40,401 nucleotides of DNA from Funiculus sociatus GB2-C1 (GTDB taxonomy: Bacteria; Cyanobacteriota; Cyanobacteriia; Cyanobacteriales; FACHB-T130). Within the stretch, counting starts at the first letter, position 1. Every line of letters begins with the position of its first letter. The notes beneath the pieces were generated by a model. The model made no database searches. It worked only from the letters and a program-made list of their open reading frames with translations, and was not told where the DNA came from. This document shows positions 32,075 to 40,401 of the stretch, piece after piece. The position numbers and the translations under genes are program-made. The stretch lies in contig NZ_JAMPKJ010000053.1 of the NCBI RefSeq assembly GCF_039962115.1, positions 1 to 40,401 of the forward strand, in the 5' to 3' direction.

Positions 32075-34276
32075 ATGACCGCCTCTGGAACTCAACAACT
32101 GCGTCTTCTCTGGTCAGACTTACCCGTGCGTCGGCGGGGTGCGCTGATTATTGCCATTCCCATTTTGTGTCTTTTAACTTCAGTAGTAGCGTTTGCGGCA
32201 CTTCAACGCAGTAACGCAGTGGCGCAACAGTATGTAGACCATACTCAAAAGGTGCTTTTGTATGCCAATCGCTTGCTCACAGCTTTAGTGAATGCCGAAA
32301 CTGGAGTTCGGGGTTATGCTCTAACGAATCGCCCTGAATATCTGCAACCCTATGATGCTGGGATGGCTAGCATTCCTCACACTATCGAGGAACTGAGTCA
32401 GCTAGTCAAAAATAAACCAGAACAGGAACAACGAGTCCGAGAGATTCAATCGCTTTCCCAGCGAAAAATCGACATTATGAACCAAAATGTGGCTAGGTTA
32501 AGAGCCATCCAACAAGGAGCCACTGACACCTTCAGATTGGATGCTCAAGACAAAATCACTATGGATGCCATTCGTCGGCAAATTACTGATTTTTCTAGGG
32601 AAGAGGAGATACTGCTTTCTCAGCGCAAACAGGAATTAAACCAGCAGCAGGTAATTACCATAGGCGTACTAGGCACTACGGTAATACTTGGGGTGGTAGG
32701 CTCGCTGGCAGCTGTGTATCTGTTTGACCAGTTAGACCGGGAACTCGCAGAACGGCAAACTGGCTTGCGCGAAAGTAACATTCGCATCCAAGCAATTTTG
32801 GATAATGTGGTTGATGGGATTATTACTATCAATGAGCAGGGACACCTGGAGTCTTTTAATAAAGCTGCGGGGATGATGTTTGGTTATGAACCGGAGGAAG
32901 TTGTTGGCAAAAACCTGAAACTCTTGCTGGCACAATACTTTAGCGGTGATAGCGTCCAAACTCTGAACCGCTTTGTTGGCAATGACTATTCCAAAATTCG
33001 GCGGCTGCAAGAGACGGTGGGACAGCGGCAGAATGGGACAGTGTTCCCGATGGAGTTAGTCTTTAGCGAAATGCGATTGGACAATCAGCACCTGTTAATT
33101 GGGATTGTCCGCGACATTACGGAGCGCAAACAGTCGGAGGAAATTCTGCGAAAACAAGCGACTCTGCTCGACTTGGCGAATGATACGATTATTGTGCGCG
33201 ATCGCCACGATCTGATTACCTATTGGAATCAGGGTGCAGTGCGGATTTATGGCTGGAGAAAAGAAGAAGCGATTGGTCAATTGAGCCATGCCTTATTCAA
33301 AACCGAATTTCCGCAACCGTTAGAAGAAATTCAAGAAGTCTTCCAAGAAGAAGGTTATTGGAAGGGTGAAGTTGTTCACACCAAGCGCGACGGAAGCAAG
33401 ATTACTGTTTCTAGTCGTTGGTCGTTGCAGGTGGATGATGACGGGGAACCGTTAGCAATTCTGGAAATTAACAGCGACATCACCGACCGCAAAAAAGCTG
33501 AAGAAGATTTGCGATCGCGTGCAGGAGAATTAGCCAGACTAGGTTCTATCCTGGTTCAAACTAACACCGCCCTAGAAAAACGCAACCAAGAACTCGACCA
33601 GTTTGCTTATATTGTCTCCCATGACCTGAAAGCACCCTTGAGAGCGATCGCTAACCTCTCCACTTGGATTGAAGAAGATTTACCTGGTCAATCCGAAGAA
33701 ACCCAGCACAATATAACTTTACTGCGATCGCGCGTTCATCGTATGGAAGCACTGATCGATGGCATCCTCCATTATTCCCGCGTCGGAAGAGTCAAAGCAT
33801 CAGTTGAAAAAGTGGACGTTGCTAACTTACTAGCAGAGATCGTAGACTCCCAAGCACCCCCACCCGCCTTTACTATCAGCGTACAACCGGGAATGCCCAC
33901 TCTTTCCACCCAACGCCTGCTCTTACAACAAGTTTTTGCCAACCTGCTTTCCAACGCCATCAAACACCACGATCGAGCCGATGGAACGGTGACAATATCT
34001 GTTCAAGACCAAGGCAACTTTTACGAATTTGCCGTAGCAGATGATGGCCCAGGAATTGCTACCGAGTACCATGAGAGAGTTTTTGAGATTTTTCAAACCT
34101 TAAAAGCCCGCGATACAGCAGAAAACACTGGCGTTGGTTTATCTCTGGTTAAAAAAATTGTCGAGGCTCAAGGGGGAAGCGTCCGCTTGGAATCTCAAAT
34201 AGGTCAAGGATCGACATTTCGCTTTACCTGGTCTAAATCTGCGCCAAGAAGCGAGGAGTTAGAAGTTATGAGTTAG
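32075..34276 (+). CDS. CHASE3-PAS-PAS sensor histidine kinase
   Basis: A 733-aa membrane kinase. TM1 is at about 23-45, a CHASE3-type extracytoplasmic helical domain (TALVNAETGVRGYALTNRPE) lies between, and TM2 is at about 192-215 (ITIGVLGTTVILGVVGSLAA). Two PAS domains follow (about 235-355 and 360-475). The kinase has His516 in YIVSHDLKAPLRAI, N box FANLLSNAIKHH, G1 VADDGPGI and G2 NTGVGLSLVKKI. This kinase type (phytochrome-like HisKA) often works with Rcp1-type receivers, and one is encoded downstream at 36823. Its catalytic half is nearly the same as in the next gene. The final codons and stop lie in a GAGTTAG heptamer repeat. Confidence 0.94.
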   Translation: MTASGTQQLRLLWSDLPVRRRGALIIAIPILCLLTSVVAFAALQRSNAVAQQYVDHTQKVLLYANRLLTALVNAETGVRGYALTNRPEYLQPYDAGMASIPHTIEELSQLVKNKPEQEQRVREIQSLSQRKIDIMNQNVARLRAIQQGATDTFRLDAQDKITMDAIRRQITDFSREEEILLSQRKQELNQQQVITIGVLGTTVILGVVGSLAAVYLFDQLDRELAERQTGLRESNIRIQAILDNVVDGIITINEQGHLESFNKAAGMMFGYEPEEVVGKNLKLLLAQYFSGDSVQTLNRFVGNDYSKIRRLQETVGQRQNGTVFPMELVFSEMRLDNQHLLIGIVRDITERKQSEEILRKQATLLDLANDTIIVRDRHDLITYWNQGAVRIYGWRKEEAIGQLSHALFKTEFPQPLEEIQEVFQEEGYWKGEVVHTKRDGSKITVSSRWSLQVDDDGEPLAILEINSDITDRKKAEEDLRSRAGELARLGSILVQTNTALEKRNQELDQFAYIVSHDLKAPLRAIANLSTWIEEDLPGQSEETQHNITLLRSRVHRMEALIDGILHYSRVGRVKASVEKVDVANLLAEIVDSQAPPPAFTISVQPGMPTLSTQRLLLQQVFANLLSNAIKHHDRADGTVTISVQDQGNFYEFAVADDGPGIATEYHERVFEIFQTLKARDTAENTGVGLSLVKKIVEAQGGSVRLESQIGQGSTFRFTWSKSAPRSEELEVMS

Positions 34277-34283
34277 GAGTTGA
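34256..34283. repeat. Heptamer repeat at the 3' end of the CHASE3 kinase gene
   Basis: Four consecutive units: GAGTTAG, AAGTTAT, GAGTTAG, GAGTTGA. They encode the last residues ELEVMS and provide the TAG stop (34274-34276). The C-terminus is therefore repeat-derived. Confidence 0.8.
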
Positions 34284-34373
34284 GAGGCGAGAAGTTTGCT
34301 CGTTAAATACACGCCTATAGGCTGTAGACGAAGCGTTCCCTAAGGGTAAGGTAGCTTAGTTTGTATACCCGCG

Positions 34374-34403
34374 TGTAGAGACTTTGCTAGCAAAGTCTCT
34401 ACA
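34374..34403. repeat. Perfect 30-bp palindrome between the tandem kinases
   Basis: TGTAGAGACTTTGCT followed by its exact reverse complement. The outer GTAGAGAC/GTCTCTAC matches the palindrome in the NlpC/P60 gene (549-580). It could act as a terminator or attenuator between the two kinase genes. Confidence 0.8.
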
Positions 34404-34468
34404 TTTAGAAGGCGTTTTTACTCAAAACGCAAAACTATGAAAAAAATTGGTCGCCCTCCTAGTGGTGG

Positions 34469-36757
34469 ATGCCGAAGAAGCTGTTGTGTGGCATTTTGTC
34501 ATTAGGAGGATGGAGCTTTTGCCTAGTGGTTTGCTCTCAGCTTATGCGTTACGGTGTCCCTATAGTAGCGGTAATACTAGCTTTGCTAATTAAACTGCTA
34601 GTAGACACTCTAAATATAAATAGTGAAAAAAATAGCTATTTTAGCTTGATTTTTATCGCTATTTTAATTGGTGTCTTGTATGGTGGCATCCAAAGAGGAA
34701 TGTTAACCTCTGTTTTAGCCACTTTCTTGCAGGTAAAAAAGCATCAAGAAACTAGAAGCGGCCAAAGTAAAACTACTTTGGCGACAACAAGCGTAGCGAG
34801 TGTGGTTAATACTTATCGCCAAAAGCTGCAAGGCGATCGCGCTATCCCTACCCAAAAGCAAGAAACTACACAAGATGCACTCCAGATACTCAGCTTCCAT
34901 CTAGAAAACTCACCACTAGCAGTCATTGAGTGGGATAGTAACTTTCGGGTGATCAAGTGGTCGCAGCAAGCCGAAACCCTATTCGGATGGGACGACCAAC
35001 TAATGGGTAAACATCCGAGCGAATGGAAATTCGTAGTACCTGAAGATTTGGCATCTGTCAATGGGGTAGTATCCCGGTTACTCAATGGCAGCGAACGGCG
35101 TAATATTTCTCAAAACCGGAACTATAGGAAAGATGGCTCGATTATCTACTGCGAGTGGTACAACTCGGCTTTAGTAGATGAGTCGGGGAATGTGGTTTCG
35201 GTGCTGTCTCTGGTTTTAGATATTACTGAGCGACAGCAGACGGAAGCAGCGCTGCGTAAAAGTGAGGAGAGACTGCGGTTATCCCTAGACGCGGGAGTAA
35301 TAGGGATTTGGGACTGGAACATTCTGACGGGGGAGCTGGCGTGGTCGGATACGCTGGAACCTATGAATGCTATAGCTACTGGAAGCGGGACTTTTGCCGA
35401 TTTTATTGAAAAGATTTATCCTGAAGACCGGGAGTTTGTAGAGAAAGCGATCGCGCAATCTGTAGAGCGGAAAACCAATTACGCCATTGAATTCCGGATT
35501 ATTTCCCCTAACGGCAATATCTGCTGGATTGGGGGAAAAGGTCAGGTTTTTTGCGACGAAACAGGAAATGCAGTCAGAATGCTCGGCGTGTGCATGGATA
35601 TCACCGAGAATAAGCGATCGCAAGCAGCATTGCGAGAAAGCGAAGAACGTTTCCGCACAATGGCAGATAGTGCGCCAGTGTTGTTATGGATGTCCGGGAC
35701 AGATGCACTGTGTAATTTCTTCAATCAAAGTTGGCTTACCTTCACGGGACGAACTCTGGAGGAAGAAATGGGCAACGGTTGGACTCAAGGGGTGCATCGA
35801 GATGATTTCCAACGTTGCTTAGATACCTACATGACGGCTTTTAACGCCCGCGAAAATTTCCAGATGGAATACCGTCTTTTGCGTGCAGATGGGGAGTATC
35901 GCTGGGTTTTGGATAGAGGAAGACCGCGATTTATACCCGATGACACTTTTGCTGGCTATATTGGCTCTTGTATTGACATCACCGAGCGCAAAAAAGCTGA
36001 AGAAGATTTGCTTACCCGTGCGAAGGAATTAACCCGTCTGAGTGGTATTCTCGCCCAGACTAACATTGACCTAGAGAAACGCAACAAAGAACTCGACCAG
36101 TTTGCTTATATTGTCTCCCATGACTTGAAGGCACCATTGAGAGCGATCGCAAATCTCTCGACTTGGATTGAAGAAGATATCGAAGATAAACTCGACCCGG
36201 AAACGCGCCATAACATGGATTTACTGCGGGGGCGCGTTCATCGCATGGAAGCATTAATTAATGCACTTTTGCAGTATTCCCGCATCGGACGGGTGAACAA
36301 ACCACCAGAACTTGTAAACTTAGCAACCTTACTGCCAAACATTATCGGCTCCTTGGCAGCTCCTCCAACCTTTACCATCACTATAGAGCCGGGAATGCCA
36401 ACGTTATTTACACAACGCTTGCTCTTAGAGCAAGTGTTTGCTAATCTGCTGAGCAACTGTATTAAACACCACCCTTGGTCAGAGGGAAATGTGACAATAT
36501 CTGTCCAGAATAGAGAAACCTGCTACGAATTTGCGGTCGTAGATGACGGAAATGGGATCGCTCCCCAATATCATGAAAAAGTTTTCGTGATGTTTCAGAC
36601 ACTGGAAGCGCGAGACAAGGTAGAAAATACTGGTGTTGGTCTAGCTATTGTTAAGAAAATTATTGAACAGCAAGGAGGAACAATTTGGCTGGAATCTCAA
36701 TTAGGGCAAGGAGCAACTTTCTATTTCACCTGGCCCAAACAGCCAAAAAGTAAGTAA
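34469..36757 (+). CDS. Membrane PAS-PAS-PAS sensor histidine kinase
   Basis: A 762-aa kinase. The first 90 residues hold about three membrane helices (LCGILSLGGWSFCLVVC, GVPIVAVILALLIKLLV, FSLIFIAILIGVLYGGI), resembling a short DUF4118-like sensor. Three PAS/PAC units follow at about 145-255, 260-385 and 390-510 (WDSNFRVIKWSQQAETLFGW, IWDWNILTGELAW, WMSGTDALCNFFNQSWL). The kinase has His551 in YIVSHDLKAPLRAI, N box FANLLSNCIKHH, G1 VVDDGNGI and G2 NTGVGLAIVKKI. Its catalytic half is a near duplicate of that of the preceding gene, while the sensor parts differ. The next gene is an Rcp1-type receiver on the same strand, the likely phosphate acceptor. The ATG has no strong Shine-Dalgarno sequence. 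Confidence 0.92.
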   Translation: MPKKLLCGILSLGGWSFCLVVCSQLMRYGVPIVAVILALLIKLLVDTLNINSEKNSYFSLIFIAILIGVLYGGIQRGMLTSVLATFLQVKKHQETRSGQSKTTLATTSVASVVNTYRQKLQGDRAIPTQKQETTQDALQILSFHLENSPLAVIEWDSNFRVIKWSQQAETLFGWDDQLMGKHPSEWKFVVPEDLASVNGVVSRLLNGSERRNISQNRNYRKDGSIIYCEWYNSALVDESGNVVSVLSLVLDITERQQTEAALRKSEERLRLSLDAGVIGIWDWNILTGELAWSDTLEPMNAIATGSGTFADFIEKIYPEDREFVEKAIAQSVERKTNYAIEFRIISPNGNICWIGGKGQVFCDETGNAVRMLGVCMDITENKRSQAALRESEERFRTMADSAPVLLWMSGTDALCNFFNQSWLTFTGRTLEEEMGNGWTQGVHRDDFQRCLDTYMTAFNARENFQMEYRLLRADGEYRWVLDRGRPRFIPDDTFAGYIGSCIDITERKKAEEDLLTRAKELTRLSGILAQTNIDLEKRNKELDQFAYIVSHDLKAPLRAIANLSTWIEEDIEDKLDPETRHNMDLLRGRVHRMEALINALLQYSRIGRVNKPPELVNLATLLPNIIGSLAAPPTFTITIEPGMPTLFTQRLLLEQVFANLLSNCIKHHPWSEGNVTISVQNRETCYEFAVVDDGNGIAPQYHEKVFVMFQTLEARDKVENTGVGLAIVKKIIEQQGGTIWLESQLGQGATFYFTWPKQPKSK

Positions 36758-36822
36758 TTTGGGACTGGGGGAGGATGCTCCCAATTACCAGTTTTAATTA
36801 TTTTTAGAATATGGAAGGTAAA

Positions 36823-37239
36823 ATGACAAATCTGTTGCTTGTTGATGACGATGAAGTTGATGTGATGACGGTGCGACGAGCCTTTAAAAAAAACAATATC
36901 ACCAATCCCTTTTATGTCGCCCACAATGGGTTAGAAGCGCTGGCTATTTTGCGGGATGAGGACAATGTAACAAAAATTCCGCGAGAGCGTCGGTTAATCT
37001 TACTCGACCTAAATATGCCGAAAATGGGCGGAATTGAGTTTTTGCGAGAGTTGCGGGCAGATCCGGAACTCCGATCAACGCCCGTGATTGTCCTCACTAC
37101 TTCCAATGAAGACAAAGATAAGGTGGAAGCTTATAATTTGAATGTGGCAGGCTATATTCTTAAACCAGTAACATTTACTAAATTTGTGGAAGCAGTGGCA
37201 ACACTCAATCAATACTGGATGCTCAGTGAAATGCCGTAA
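36823..37239 (+). CDS. Rcp1-type single-domain response regulator
   Basis: A 138-aa receiver. The acidic pocket is DDDEVD in LLLVDDDEVDVMTV, the phospho-acceptor is Asp62 in LILLDLNMPKMGG, Thr is in VIVLTTSNED and Lys in GYILKPVTF. The longer loop before the acceptor strand (EDNVTKIPRERR) is typical of receivers paired with phytochrome-like kinases (Rcp1). ATG at 36823 is chosen because GGAAGG ends four bases before it; an ATG at 36811 would place that site inside the gene. It has no output domain, so it probably relays phosphate, perhaps between the tandem kinases and the hybrid kinase that follows. Confidence 0.94.
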   Translation: MTNLLLVDDDEVDVMTVRRAFKKNNITNPFYVAHNGLEALAILRDEDNVTKIPRERRLILLDLNMPKMGGIEFLRELRADPELRSTPVIVLTTSNEDKDKVEAYNLNVAGYILKPVTFTKFVEAVATLNQYWMLSEMP

Positions 37240-37345
37240 TTAGTCAGTTGTCAAGTTGAAACGTTAGAAATTATTACAACACATTAAAACTTGGAGATAT
37301 TCAAACTTTAAAACGTCAACAGACAACAGACTAAAACTAATTTAC

Positions 37346-40033
37346 ATGGAAGAAACTTTAAAGATACTGATAGTTGATGACGATGAAGTAGATCGAATGG
37401 CGGTGCGGCGATCGCTAAAAACTGCTGGCATAAAAATGGAAGTGGTGGAAGCAATCAATTGTCAAGAAGCGATCGCATCTTTAAGTCATGATGATTTTGA
37501 CTGCGTTTTCCTTGACTATCGCCTCCCTGACGGTGACGGACTGAGCTTGGTGCAAGATATCCGTTCGTCTGGTTTCAAAGCCGCCCTGGTAGTATTAACT
37601 GGCCAAGGAGACGAACAAATCGCCGTTGAGGTGATGAAAGCAGGTGCATCAGATTATATTTCTAAAAGCAAAGTCTCCCCAGAAAGTCTCGCCCGCTCAC
37701 TCAGAAATGCCATTCGGCTGAATCGGGCTGAAACGCTTGCCCAGAGAGCAAATCAGCTACTCCAAGAAAGCGAACAACGCTACCGATTTGTTCTAGAAGG
37801 ATCAAACGACGGGATTTGGGACTGGGATATCATTAGAAACCAAATTTACTGCAATGAGCGCTGTTTTGAAATCACTGGCTTGTCCGGTGATGGGTTTGTA
37901 AGCACTTACGATGCGTTTTGTCAACTAATACATCCAGAAGATAGACAGCGGATCATCGAGATCGTTACCGCTCACCTAGAGCTAGAGCGTGAATGTAATG
38001 TGGAATTTAAACTGCGCCATGTCTCCGGGGAATATCGTTACTGTATTGCCAAAGGCAAAGCGCAACGGGATAGCACAGGCAAAGCGTTTCGGATGTCAGG
38101 TATTATTAGCGACATTACAGAACGCAAGCAAGCCTTAGAAAGGCAGCGTTTCCTGGCTGAGGCTAGTGCCGTCCTTTCTGCTTCCCTAGACTACCAGGCG
38201 ACTATGGAAACTCTGGCGCGACTGGTGGTGAATCACATAGCAGACTTGTGCCTAATAGACATTCTGGAAGCGGATGGCTTAGTGCGTCGGCTGGGGGCGG
38301 CTGTTTCAGATCCTAGCAAAGAAAATTTGGTGCGCCAGCTAAAGCACCGCTACCCGCCGGACATCGACGGAGGACATCCGGCGATGAAAGTGTTGCGTAC
38401 TGGCAACTCGGAATTAGTTCGAGAAATTACCGACGATATGCTGGAAGCAGCTACCCACGATGCCGAACACCTGCAAATAGTTCGGGATATCGGCTTCCGC
38501 TCTTATATAGTAGTGCCGCTATTGGTGCGCGGGCGGGCGCTAGGGGCGATTTCGTTGGTTTGCACCCAAGCAAAAGGAGCCTACGACGTATCAGACTTAG
38601 CGCTGGCGGAAGAACTCGCCCGTCGTGCGGCCTTATCGGTGGAAAATGGGCAACTATATCGGGAAGCGCAGGAAGCGAGTAATAATTTACGCAAGGCAAT
38701 TATCATTCTGGGGGAACAACAGCAACAACTGCGGACGCTACAGCAACTGACAAATTTACTCAACCAGCGTCTGTCAGATTTACCAGGGTTGTTGCGGGTG
38801 ATGGTGCAAGCGGTTTGCGATGCGATCGCAGGCGCTGAGTTTTGTTTCATAATGTTGCAAAATCCCCAATGCGATCGCTTGGTGCTGACGGTCACGGCGG
38901 GAATAGGTACAGACAAGTTGCAGCTAGAAAATGGCTTTGCTTCAGAGGAAGGATTGCTTTCTCAGGTGTTTTTGACAGGAATTTCCCAGCTGATTCAGGA
39001 CGAGGAAAGAGGGAAAGAGGGACACAGCCAAACAGGTTCCGAGATGGCTGCTTCGATGTATGTGGTGGCGATTGAGTCCGCGCAAGCGGGACGGCTAGGA
39101 GTGCTGGCGATTGGTAATTGGGAAGACTCTCATGCTTTTGACCAGGAAGACGGATTTCTACTGGCGGCGGTGGGAGAACAAGCAGCGATCGCTATCAATA
39201 ATGCTCGTCTGATTAATACTTTAGAGGAGCGAGAGGAACGTTTAGCTTATCAGAATGAAATCTTGGGTCAACAAAACCGGGATCTGGAAAGCCTTTCAAT
39301 TCAGATTCAACTGCAAAACCTGCAACTAATGGAAGCTGCTAAATTGAAATCGCAGTTTCTCGCCACCATGTCCCACGAACTGCGGACACCAATGAATGCT
39401 GTGATTGGGTTTTCTCAGTTACTGTTGCGCCAGCGGCAAAATCCGCTTACAGAACACCAAGAAGACATGGTGCAACGGATTCTCAGCAATGGCAAACACC
39501 TGTTAACGCTAATCAATGACATTCTCGACTTATCGAAAATTGAAGCCGGAAAACTGGAACTCAAACCAGACGAATTTAACCTGGTGCATCTAGTCAGAGC
39601 AACCACTGATGAATTGCGATCGCTTGCTTCGGAAAAGCACCTGAGTTTAGAGGTTCAGGCAGATTTAGCTAACCCGCAAATAATCAACGATAGCGCTCGC
39701 GTGCGGCAAATTTTGGTAAATCTTCTTTCCAATGCGATTAAGTTTACCGATTCCGGTGGTGTATGGGTCAAGCTGTGGGAAGTTTCTCCTAATGAAGTTG
39801 CGATCGCTGTTAAAGATACAGGTATTGGCATTGCCCAGGAAAACATAAACCATATTTTTGAAGAATTTCGGCAAGTCGATCAATCCCTCTCCAAAAGGTA
39901 TGCTGGTACAGGTTTGGGACTTGCGATCACTAGCTCATTAGTACAATTAATGCACGGTAAAATATCAGTAGTGAGTAAGCTGGGACAAGGGTCTACTTTT
40001 GAAGTAGTGTTGGCTCGCAACGTTAGTAAGTAA
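37346..40033 (+). CDS. Receiver-PAS-GAF-GAF hybrid histidine kinase
   Basis: An 895-aa soluble protein. An N-terminal receiver (about 5-125) has LIVDDDEVDRMAV, acceptor Asp in CVFLDYRLPDGDG, Thr in VVLTGQGDE and Lys in SDYISKSKVS. A PAS/PAC domain (about 145-270) and a GAF domain (about 285-440, LARLVVNHIADLCLIDILEA) follow. After a coiled coil come a second GAF (about 480-625) and another coiled coil. The kinase has His677 in ATMSHELRTPMNAV, N box LVNLLSNAIKFT, G1 VKDTGIGI and G2 YAGTGLGLAIT. An N-terminal receiver before a kinase suggests that it is an intermediate in a phosphorelay. It follows the Rcp1-type gene by 106 bp, and all four genes from 32075 run in the same direction. Confidence 0.94.
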   Translation: MEETLKILIVDDDEVDRMAVRRSLKTAGIKMEVVEAINCQEAIASLSHDDFDCVFLDYRLPDGDGLSLVQDIRSSGFKAALVVLTGQGDEQIAVEVMKAGASDYISKSKVSPESLARSLRNAIRLNRAETLAQRANQLLQESEQRYRFVLEGSNDGIWDWDIIRNQIYCNERCFEITGLSGDGFVSTYDAFCQLIHPEDRQRIIEIVTAHLELERECNVEFKLRHVSGEYRYCIAKGKAQRDSTGKAFRMSGIISDITERKQALERQRFLAEASAVLSASLDYQATMETLARLVVNHIADLCLIDILEADGLVRRLGAAVSDPSKENLVRQLKHRYPPDIDGGHPAMKVLRTGNSELVREITDDMLEAATHDAEHLQIVRDIGFRSYIVVPLLVRGRALGAISLVCTQAKGAYDVSDLALAEELARRAALSVENGQLYREAQEASNNLRKAIIILGEQQQQLRTLQQLTNLLNQRLSDLPGLLRVMVQAVCDAIAGAEFCFIMLQNPQCDRLVLTVTAGIGTDKLQLENGFASEEGLLSQVFLTGISQLIQDEERGKEGHSQTGSEMAASMYVVAIESAQAGRLGVLAIGNWEDSHAFDQEDGFLLAAVGEQAAIAINNARLINTLEEREERLAYQNEILGQQNRDLESLSIQIQLQNLQLMEAAKLKSQFLATMSHELRTPMNAVIGFSQLLLRQRQNPLTEHQEDMVQRILSNGKHLLTLINDILDLSKIEAGKLELKPDEFNLVHLVRATTDELRSLASEKHLSLEVQADLANPQIINDSARVRQILVNLLSNAIKFTDSGGVWVKLWEVSPNEVAIAVKDTGIGIAQENINHIFEEFRQVDQSLSKRYAGTGLGLAITSSLVQLMHGKISVVSKLGQGSTFEVVLARNVSK

Positions 40034-40311
40034 GTCAGCGGAGGTTGGACTCGCGCGTCAGCCTATTTTTCCCCCCTGGAGGGATGTGAAGTTTGAGCAG
40101 GTGAGAAACCAAAGTATAATTAATATTAACTAACCGATAATTAATAAGTAATAAGCAATAAATAATCGCTACCATAGAAGTCCTATTTGATTTGTAAATT
40201 TAGGACTCAGGAGAGGAAGTCGCAGGTGATACTACCAACGAAAGAGCCGTGAAACAAATTTCCGGCTGAAAGCTCAAACCCGTTGAAACTGACATCTTGC
40301 ACCATTCTCAA
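40034..40311. other. Intergenic region with repeat copy D
   Basis: No gene. It contains a CCCCCCTGGAGGG patch near 40072 and the diverged double-hairpin repeat at 40244-40288. Confidence 0.5.
40244..40288. repeat. Double-hairpin dispersed repeat, copy D (degenerate)
   Basis: GAGCCGTGAAAC, AAATTTC and CGGCT (stem AGCCG/CGGCT) then CTCAAACCCGTTGAAAC. It has the same order as copy C at 10304-10360, with the second stem decayed. Confidence 0.6.
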
Positions 40312-40401
40312 TTACCCATACTGCCAGCCAGAGACAGAAATGTCTAAACCTTGCGTGCGAGCCAACTGCTGGAATCGTTTGATATCTTGAAGTAACAAAA
40401 G
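40312..40401 (-). CDS. C-terminal end of an unidentified protein (cut by window edge)
   Basis: On the minus strand a frame open to the window edge encodes 29 residues (LLLLQDIKRFQQLARTQGLD, then ISVSGWQYG) to the TAA at 40312-40314. The clean amphipathic helix and a terminal SGWQYG look like a real protein end. The family is not recognised, and the short length makes chance possible. Confidence 0.45.
   Translation of the reverse strand, partial: LLLLQDIKRFQQLARTQGLDISVSGWQYG

Overview
The window looks like chromosomal DNA of a filamentous or otherwise large-genome cyanobacterium. The HIP1 octamer GCGATCGC is scattered throughout. Tandem heptamer repeats (CCCCAAT, GGATTGT and GAGTTAG types) and small palindromes lie between and even inside genes. 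The gene set is also cyanobacterial: an OCP C-terminal-domain homologue, several long PAS/GAF histidine kinases and a GyrA/ParC paralogue. No genus can be named from sequence alone.

Layout. 0-5 kb: the tail of an IS630-type transposase, a divergent pair of cell-wall-type genes (NlpC/P60 endopeptidase and a class A beta-lactamase-like serine hydrolase), a secreted beta-barrel-like protein, an orphan branched-chain-amino-acid-type binding lipoprotein and tRNA-Ser(GCU). 5-9.3 kb: a GT4 glycosyltransferase, a GAF histidine kinase and an MscS channel. 9.8-13.7 kb: SH3-domain secreted protein, alanine racemase, small lipoprotein, O-methyltransferase and a small conserved protein. 14-17.4 kb: LysR regulator, a 71-aa coiled-coil-like protein, an EamA transporter and a small hypothetical protein whose 3' end was tandemly duplicated beside a MITE. 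17.7-23 kb: stand-alone receiver, GyrA/ParC-type topoisomerase subunit, a second MITE, then a TetR regulator with an FAD monooxygenase; an identical 21-bp operator precedes both. 23.3-28 kb: CUT1-type ABC ATPase, a decayed gene, HAD phosphatase, QueG, the OCP C-terminal-domain homologue and a small unknown protein.

28.2-40.0 kb is a dense signalling island. It holds a receiver-GAF-SpoIIE phosphatase and RsbW-like kinase pair (partner switching without a STAS partner in view), a NarL-type regulator, two tandem histidine kinases with nearly duplicated catalytic halves but different sensor halves, an Rcp1-type single-domain receiver and a receiver-PAS-GAF-GAF-kinase hybrid. The last four run in one direction and plausibly form one phosphorelay. 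The window ends in the C-terminus of an unidentified minus-strand gene.

I did not find a clear new defence or biosynthetic system. The most interesting points are the carotenoid-protein homologue with a terminator-like hairpin in its leader, the TetR/FAD switch with twin operators, repeat sequences embedded in several coding regions (NlpC/P60, GAF kinase, ABC ATPase, alanine racemase, CHASE3 kinase C-terminus), and a MITE whose end appears to have been copied by a tandem duplication.
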